6,493 bases of DNA from Chloroflexota bacterium (GTDB taxonomy: Bacteria; Chloroflexota; Dehalococcoidia; SM23-28-2), in NCBI GenBank assembly GCA_030691665.1, contig JAUYDU010000485.1, positions 1 to 6,493 of the forward strand. The letters are read 5' to 3'. Positions 6,425 to 6,493 of this stretch are shown here, piece after piece (position 1 is the stretch's first letter; each line of letters begins with the position of its first letter). The notes beneath the pieces were generated by a model that did not search any database, was not told the origin of the DNA, and saw only the letters and a list, made by a program, of their open reading frames with translations. Position numbers and translations under genes: made by a program.

Positions 6425-6493
6425 ATGAAGCAGCCATCGGAAGTCCTGGGTGTGAAGATAGTGGGAGGCTTGAAGGAGACATCTACCCCCTGG
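6425..6493 (+). CDS. start of an unrecognised gene, 3' part outside window
   Basis: A reading frame starts with ATG right after a near-ideal ribosome binding site and runs to the window edge (23 codons, beginning MKQPSEVLGVKIVGGLKE). There is no signal peptide, and the stretch VLGVKIVGG could be the first beta-strand and turn of a cytosolic alpha/beta protein. No family was recognised, and no function is proposed. It is oriented away from the permease remnant. A 19-bp dyad just upstream hints at regulated expression. The antisense permease-frame extension overlaps it, which supports the view that this frame, and not the antisense one, is the genuine coding sequence here. Confidence 0.6.
   Translation, partial: MKQPSEVLGVKIVGGLKETSTPW

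Noticed and set aside
1..6493. CRISPR array, insertion sequence or transposase
   Set aside because: No regularly spaced repeats, terminal inverted repeats or transposase-like coding were seen.

Overview
The window is moderately high in GC by eye and looks like a bacterial chromosome segment where a defence-type or accessory locus sits between remnants of peptide-utilisation genes. The style of the M55 peptidase and the DppC-type permease would fit Chloroflexota or a similar environmental lineage. That is a guess, as nothing in the window fixes the taxon.

Layout: (a) 2-445, + strand, holds the C-terminal half of an M55 (DppA-type) D-aminopeptidase that enters from the left edge. (b) 446-711 is a convergent intergenic gap with only weak dyads. 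(c) 712-5205, - strand, is the main object: a 1497-aa protein with an N-terminal sacsin/NO VEIN-like GHKL (HSP90-type) ATPase domain, a long helical middle, a proline-rich linker, and a C-terminal DUF3883 domain with a PD-(D/E)XK-like D...ExK core. (d) 5211-5480, - strand, is the first ~70 residues of a type I restriction HsdR subunit. It is cut short and lacks the nuclease residues. Its stop codon lies inside the Shine-Dalgarno sequence of the big gene, so the two form a tightly coupled transcription unit. (e) 5579-5606, - strand, is a textbook sigma-70 promoter (TTGACA, 16 bp, TATAAT) placed to drive that unit. (f) 5819-6355, - strand, is the C-terminal ~60% of a DppC-type ABC permease with no recognisable N-terminal part. 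(g) 6381-6493 holds a 19-bp operator-like dyad, a strong ribosome binding site, and the first 23 codons of an unrecognised + strand gene that leaves the window.

Interpretation: the large ATPase-DUF3883 gene is apparently driven by what was once, or still resembles, the promoter and 5' end of a type I restriction gene. No methyltransferase, specificity subunit or helicase is present here, so this is either a stand-alone effector or one part of an eroded island. The ATPase plus nuclease-like architecture is the most interesting content. Its biological role cannot be read from the sequence.
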